In this document: positions 60,432-64,000 of the stretch, piece by piece
How the letters are laid out: the number at the start of each line of letters is the position of its first letter
Position numbering within the stretch: position 1 is the first letter of the stretch
The notes under the pieces: generated by a model
The model's input: only the letters and a program-made list of their open reading frames with translations
The model's database searches: none
What the model was told of the DNA's origin: nothing
Translations under genes and position numbers: made by a program
NCBI RefSeq assembly: GCF_900624995.1
Contig: NZ_UYXQ01000008.1
Location: 1-64,000, forward strand
From: Pseudomonas antarctica
Lineage (GTDB): Bacteria; Pseudomonadota; Gammaproteobacteria; Pseudomonadales; Pseudomonadaceae
Reading direction: 5' to 3'
DNA: 64,000 nt

Positions 60432-60531
60432 CGGATTTTTACGCCTTTTTTCTTCGTTATGGAAGTGGTTTACTGGTTTTTTATCCAGCAAGCACTCTTC
60501 TGTTGGTTGTTGAGCCTTGTGATTTGATGTT

Positions 60532-61368
60532 TCAAAACGGCACATCCCCAAGAATCGTCGCCCGATGCATCACCCGCCGCTGCGGCCGGTAGTCATCCAC
60601 CGCGTAATGCTGGGTCACGCGGTTATCCCAGAACGCGACGTCATTCTCCTGCCAGCGCCAGCGAATTGTGAATTCTGGGCGGGTCGCGTGGGCGAACAGC
60701 AGCTTCAAAATCGCTTCGCTTTCGGCCGGCTCCAGCTCGTTGATCCTGGTGGTAAACCCATCGCTGACAAACAGCGACTTGCGACCACTCACCGGATGCG
60801 TGCGCACCACCGGGTGCGACAGCGGCGGGTTTTTCTTGCGGGTTTCGTCCCAGCGCGCGAAGTCCTCGGCGGTGTTGCCAAAGCGCTCCAGCGGGAAGGA
60901 TTTGGTGAAGTCGTGGGTGGCAGTCAATCCGTCGAGCAGCCGCTTGAGCGGCTCCGACAGCGCCTCATACGCTGCAATCCCGCTGGCCCACAGCGTATCG
61001 CCGCCAAACGCCGGCAACAGCTTGGCACTCAGTACCGCGCCGAGGGCCGGAGTCGGCAGGAAGGTCACGTCGGTGTGCCACACCGCGTTGTCGCGCACGT
61101 CGGTGACGGCGGTGTCGAGGATCAGCACTTCGGGCTGTTCCGGCACGTTGGGGTAAATCGGATGAATATGCAGGTCGCCAAAATTCGCCGCGAACCGCGC
61201 CTGTTGCTGCGGGTTGATGGCCTGGTCTCTGAAGAACAGCACCGAGTGCTTGAGCAACGCCTGCTCGATGGCGTCGCGTTCTTCAGGGTTCAGCGGCTGG
61301 GTGATATCGACGCCACTGATCAGGGCGCCCAGGGCGGTGCTTATTGGCGTAACGGTCAGGCTGCTCAT
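60532..61368 (-). CDS. tauD: Taurine dioxygenase
   Basis: A 278-residue Fe(II)/2-oxoglutarate dioxygenase. The iron ligands are in VWHTDVTF (His, Asp) and the distal His in [11 protein letters not shown], with the 2-oxoglutarate-binding Arg nearby. It hydroxylates taurine, which then splits to sulfite and aminoacetaldehyde. ATG 61368 (MSSLTVTP) gives the normal length. It is last in tauABCD, 11 bases after tauC, and directly borders the acquired island. Confidence 0.94.
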   Translation of the reverse strand: MSSLTVTPISTALGALISGVDITQPLNPEERDAIEQALLKHSVLFFRDQAINPQQQARFAANFGDLHIHPIYPNVPEQPEVLILDTAVTDVRDNAVWHTDVTFLPTPALGAVLSAKLLPAFGGDTLWASGIAAYEALSEPLKRLLDGLTATHDFTKSFPLERFGNTAEDFARWDETRKKNPPLSHPVVRTHPVSGRKSLFVSDGFTTRINELEPAESEAILKLLFAHATRPEFTIRWRWQENDVAFWDNRVTQHYAVDDYRPQRRVMHRATILGDVPF

Positions 61369-61379
61369 GCGATTCTCAC

Positions 61380-62216
61380 TCAGTGTGCCTGGCCATGCCA
61401 AGGCACCCATTTACGCTGCAGGGCACGCAGGCCCATTTCCATGGCGAAGGCGATCAGGGCGATCACCAAAATCCCCAGCACCACCACATCGGTGACCAGG
61501 AACTGCGCCGCCGACTGCACCATGAAGCCCAGGCCGCTGGTGGCCGCGATCAACTCGGCGGCGACCAATGTCGACCAGCCCACACCCAGGCCTATGCGCA
61601 CACCGGTGAGAATGTCGGGCAGGGCGCTCGGCAGGATCACATGGCGAATCAGTTGGGCACGGGTGGCGCCCAACGACTGCGCGGCACGCAGCTTGGCGGG
61701 GTCGACCGTGCGCACGCCGGTCGCGGTGGCGATGGCGATGGGCGCGAAGATCGCCAGGTAAATCAGCAACACCTTGGACAGCTCGCCGATGCCGCACCAG
61801 ATCACGATCAGCGGCAGATAAGCCAGCGGCGGAATCGGTCGGTAAAACTCGATCAGCGGGTCGAGAATGCCGCGTGCGATGCGGTTGGCACCGATGGCAA
61901 TGCCCACCGGCACGGCGGTCAGCACCGCAAAACCGAGACCCAGGCCGATACGCTGCAGGCTTGCGCCCAAGTGCTGCCACAAGGTGGAGTCCATGTAGCC
62001 GGTGGTCGCCAGCCGCCAGCCTTTTTGCAACACGGCGGACGGCGGTGGCAGGAACAACGGTTCGATCAAGCCGGTGGCGGTCACCGCCCACCAGATCGCC
62101 AGCAAGGCGACCAAGGTGAGCACGCTGATCCAACGTGTGCTCAGGCTGCGACGCACCGCAATAACCGCGTGCGCTACCGGCTTGGCGGCGGTGGCGGGGA
62201 GTTCGTAGCTGCTCAT
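61380..62216 (-). CDS. tauC: Taurine ABC transporter permease
   Basis: A 278-residue SsuC/TauC-type permease with about six helices. [23 protein letters not shown] and the EAA loop [26 protein letters not shown] are plain. It overlaps tauB by 3 bases. Confidence 0.94.
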   Translation of the reverse strand: MSSYELPATAAKPVAHAVIAVRRSLSTRWISVLTLVALLAIWWAVTATGLIEPLFLPPPSAVLQKGWRLATTGYMDSTLWQHLGASLQRIGLGLGFAVLTAVPVGIAIGANRIARGILDPLIEFYRPIPPLAYLPLIVIWCGIGELSKVLLIYLAIFAPIAIATATGVRTVDPAKLRAAQSLGATRAQLIRHVILPSALPDILTGVRIGLGVGWSTLVAAELIAATSGLGFMVQSAAQFLVTDVVVLGILVIALIAFAMEMGLRALQRKWVPWHGQAH

Positions 62217-62992
62217 GCGGACACCTGCCGTTGCGAGAACACTTTGCCCAGCACGTGTTCGCGGGTTTCGATAAAGCGCGGGTCGGACTTAATCGCGCGT
62301 GCCGATTCACCGCCAGCGTAGCGCTGGCCGAAGTCCAGGTGCAGACGCTCGACGATTTGGCCCGGGTTGGGCGCCAGCAGGATCAAATCGGTGGCGAGGA
62401 ACACCGCCTCTTCAATGTCATGGGTAATCAGGAACACCGGCTTGGCCGTGCGCCGCCAGACTTGTAGAAGCAATTGCTGCATGTGTTCGCGGGTGAAGGC
62501 GTCGAGGGCGCCGAAGGGTTCGTCCATCAGCAACACGCGCGGGTCGGCCGCCAGGGCGCGGGCCAGGCCCACACGTTGTTTCTGGCCGCCGGAAAGTTGC
62601 CAGATGCGCCGGCTGTCGAAACCGGCGAGGTCAACCAGGGCAAGCATTTCCCGGGCGCGCACTTCACGTTGCGCCTTGGGCACGCCGGCCAGTTCGAGAC
62701 CGAAACCGACGTTGGCCAGCACGTCCTGCCAGGGCAGCAGGGCGTCGTCCTGGAACACCACGCCGCGTTCGGCGCTGGGGCCTTTGACCGGCACGCCATC
62801 GAGGGTGATGCGCCCGGCAGAGGGTTCAACAAAGCCGGCAATCAGGTTCAACAGCGAAGTCTTGCCACTGCCGGACGGGCCGAGGGCCACCAGCAATTGC
62901 TGGGGCCCAAGGTCCAGTGAAATGTCAGACAGTACCGGTTCTGTGGCGCCTGGGTACTGTGCGCTGATGCGCTCCAGTTGTAGCAAGGCCAT
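62213..62992 (-). CDS. tauB: Taurine ABC transporter ATPase
   Basis: A 259-residue ATPase with Walker [10 protein letters not shown], signature LSGGQKQR, Walker [15 protein letters not shown] and H-loop [14 protein letters not shown] lies about 9 bases before its ATG; the tauA stop is 17 bases upstream. Confidence 0.94.
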   Translation of the reverse strand: MALLQLERISAQYPGATEPVLSDISLDLGPQQLLVALGPSGSGKTSLLNLIAGFVEPSAGRITLDGVPVKGPSAERGVVFQDDALLPWQDVLANVGFGLELAGVPKAQREVRAREMLALVDLAGFDSRRIWQLSGGQKQRVGLARALAADPRVLLMDEPFGALDAFTREHMQQLLLQVWRRTAKPVFLITHDIEEAVFLATDLILLAPNPGQIVERLHLDFGQRYAGGESARAIKSDPRFIETREHVLGKVFSQRQVSA

Positions 62993-63009
62993 CGCAATGA
63001 ACTCCCGAA

Positions 63010-63987
63010 TCAGTGAGTGATGAACTTGGCGCTGATGTAAGGCGCGTAGTCCGGCAGCACGGCGTCGACCTTGCCTTGTTCCTTGAGGAACGCGGCGGTG
63101 TCGGTCACAGCCTTGGTGGTCGGTGCGCCCAGCAGGGTCACTTGGTCAGCGGCCAGCGGGTAGACGTTGCCTTGCAGCAGCAGTGGGATGTCACTGGCCT
63201 TGGCGCCGGAGAGCTTCACCAGTTTGTCGACGTTGCCTTTATCGGCGAGCCAGGCTTGGGGGGCTTTGCGGTATGCGGCGTAGGCATCCAGAGTGACTTT
63301 GGCGAAGGCCGTGACGATTTCCGGGTGCTTCTCGGCGAAATCCTTACGCACGATCCACGCATCGAAGGTCGGCGCGCCGAACTTGGCCAGTTCGCCGGAG
63401 GTGATCAGCACCTTGCCGTTTTCCTTGGCCACGCCCAGGGCGGGGTCCCACACGTAAGTGGCGTCGATGTCACCGCGTTTCCAAGCGGCGATGATTGCCG
63501 GTGGCGCGAGGTTGAGGATGGTCACTTTCGCGGGGTCGATGTTCCAATGCTTCAACGCGGCCAACAGGCTGTAGTGGCCGGTGGAGACGAAGGGCACGGC
63601 GATTTTTTTGCCGATCAGGTCCTGCGGGCTATTGATCCCTGAACCGTTGCGAGCCACCAAAGCTTCGGCGCCGCCGATTTGAGTGGCCACGAGGAACGTT
63701 TCCACTGGAACTTTGCGGGTAACGGCAGCGGTCAGCGGGCTGGAACCGAGGTAGCCGATCTGCACGTCGCCGGAGGCGATGGCGGCGATGATGTCGGCGC
63801 CATTGTCGAATTTGCGCCAGTCGATCTTGGCCTGGGTGGCTTTTTCATACGCGCCGTCGGCCTGGGCGACTTTCGCCGGGTCCACGGTAGTCTGGTAAGC
63901 GATCGTCACATCCGCCGCCTGGGCAAACAGGCTGGCACCGGCCAGGGACAATGCGCCCAAGAGGCGCAGAGGGGTTAAACGTTTCAA
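63010..63987 (-). CDS. tauA: Taurine-binding protein
   Basis: A 325-residue periplasmic binding protein with a signal peptide ([21 protein letters not shown], cleavage after AQA). [21 protein letters not shown] and [28 protein letters not shown] are TauA hallmarks. The start codon is TTG (63987), with GAGGAG 7 bases upstream; no ATG or GTG lies nearby. Rare start codons lower expression, so the choice may tune binding-protein level. First gene of tauABCD; its promoter is beyond the window. Confidence 0.92.
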   Translation of the reverse strand: MKRLTPLRLLGALSLAGASLFAQAADVTIAYQTTVDPAKVAQADGAYEKATQAKIDWRKFDNGADIIAAIASGDVQIGYLGSSPLTAAVTRKVPVETFLVATQIGGAEALVARNGSGINSPQDLIGKKIAVPFVSTGHYSLLAALKHWNIDPAKVTILNLAPPAIIAAWKRGDIDATYVWDPALGVAKENGKVLITSGELAKFGAPTFDAWIVRKDFAEKHPEIVTAFAKVTLDAYAAYRKAPQAWLADKGNVDKLVKLSGAKASDIPLLLQGNVYPLAADQVTLLGAPTTKAVTDTAAFLKEQGKVDAVLPDYAPYISAKFITH

Positions 63988-64000
63988 GGGGAAGCTCCTC

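Overview
The window reads as chromosome of a Pseudomonas of the P. fluorescens group. The grounds are a GC-rich base composition with third-position GC bias, many copies of the fluorescens-type REP palindrome (core GTGGGAGCGGGCTTGCTCGC), and typical pseudomonad genes: gabDT, oscA-sbp-cysTWA, an OprD-family porin, BetT, tauABCD and SfnB-type oxidoreductases. This assignment comes from gene content, not from a database match.

Layout. 1-260: the end of an IS3-family element beside a tRNA-Arg(CCG) gene with its own promoter and terminator. 464-4620: a compact R-body (refractile body) locus with a Crp/Fnr regulator, an ECF-like sigma factor, three RebB-family proteins (two almost identical in tandem), a longer RebB-like protein, a permuted papain-fold enzyme and a small helical protein, closed by a strong terminator. 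4854-7806: GABA catabolism (gabD, gabT). 7895-13885: signalling genes (REC-HDOD, PAS-GGDEF, PAS-GGDEF-EAL) around a membrane fatty-acid desaturase. 14101-18344: sulfate uptake (oscA, sbp, cysT, cysW, cysA). 18454-25391: a Mpo1-like membrane protein, a Crp-family regulator, a lone receiver domain, a divergent AraC regulator/desaturase pair, a CynX-type MFS transporter with a nucleoside deaminase, and a divergent LysR gene.

25587-31480: an RBBP9-type hydrolase, a sigma-54 AAA+ protein without a DNA-binding domain, an orphan MetQ-type binding protein, and a polar amino-acid ABC operon. 31572-40362: a lone AAA ATPase, a TriABC-like RND pump with two membrane-fusion lipoproteins, and a large secreted GH101-like glycosidase. 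40472-47657: a methyltransferase, then metI-metN-metQ, an NtaA-type FMN monooxygenase and two SfnB-type flavoproteins, all on the minus strand. 47845-53513: a secreted-or-cytosolic unknown with duplicated motifs, the L-cystine/D-cysteine operon (dcyD-tcyJ-tcyL-tcyN) and divergent serine acetyltransferase epsC. 53681-58456: betT behind a perfect palindrome, an OprD-family porin and an aldo/keto reductase. 58522-60431: an AT-rich two-gene island (unknown protein plus HTH-ImmA/IrrE protease). 60532-63987: tauABCD.

Common themes. Sulfur acquisition dominates: sulfate, methionine, cystine, D-cysteine, taurine and probable sulfonate/sulfone oxidation together fill about a third of the window, with epsC making the acceptor (O-acetylserine) for the sulfide released. 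These operons would be expected to belong to a CysB/sulfate-starvation regulon. The two places most likely to hold little-described biology are the R-body locus and the HTH-ImmA/IrrE island. No CRISPR array, prophage, rRNA or replication origin was seen.
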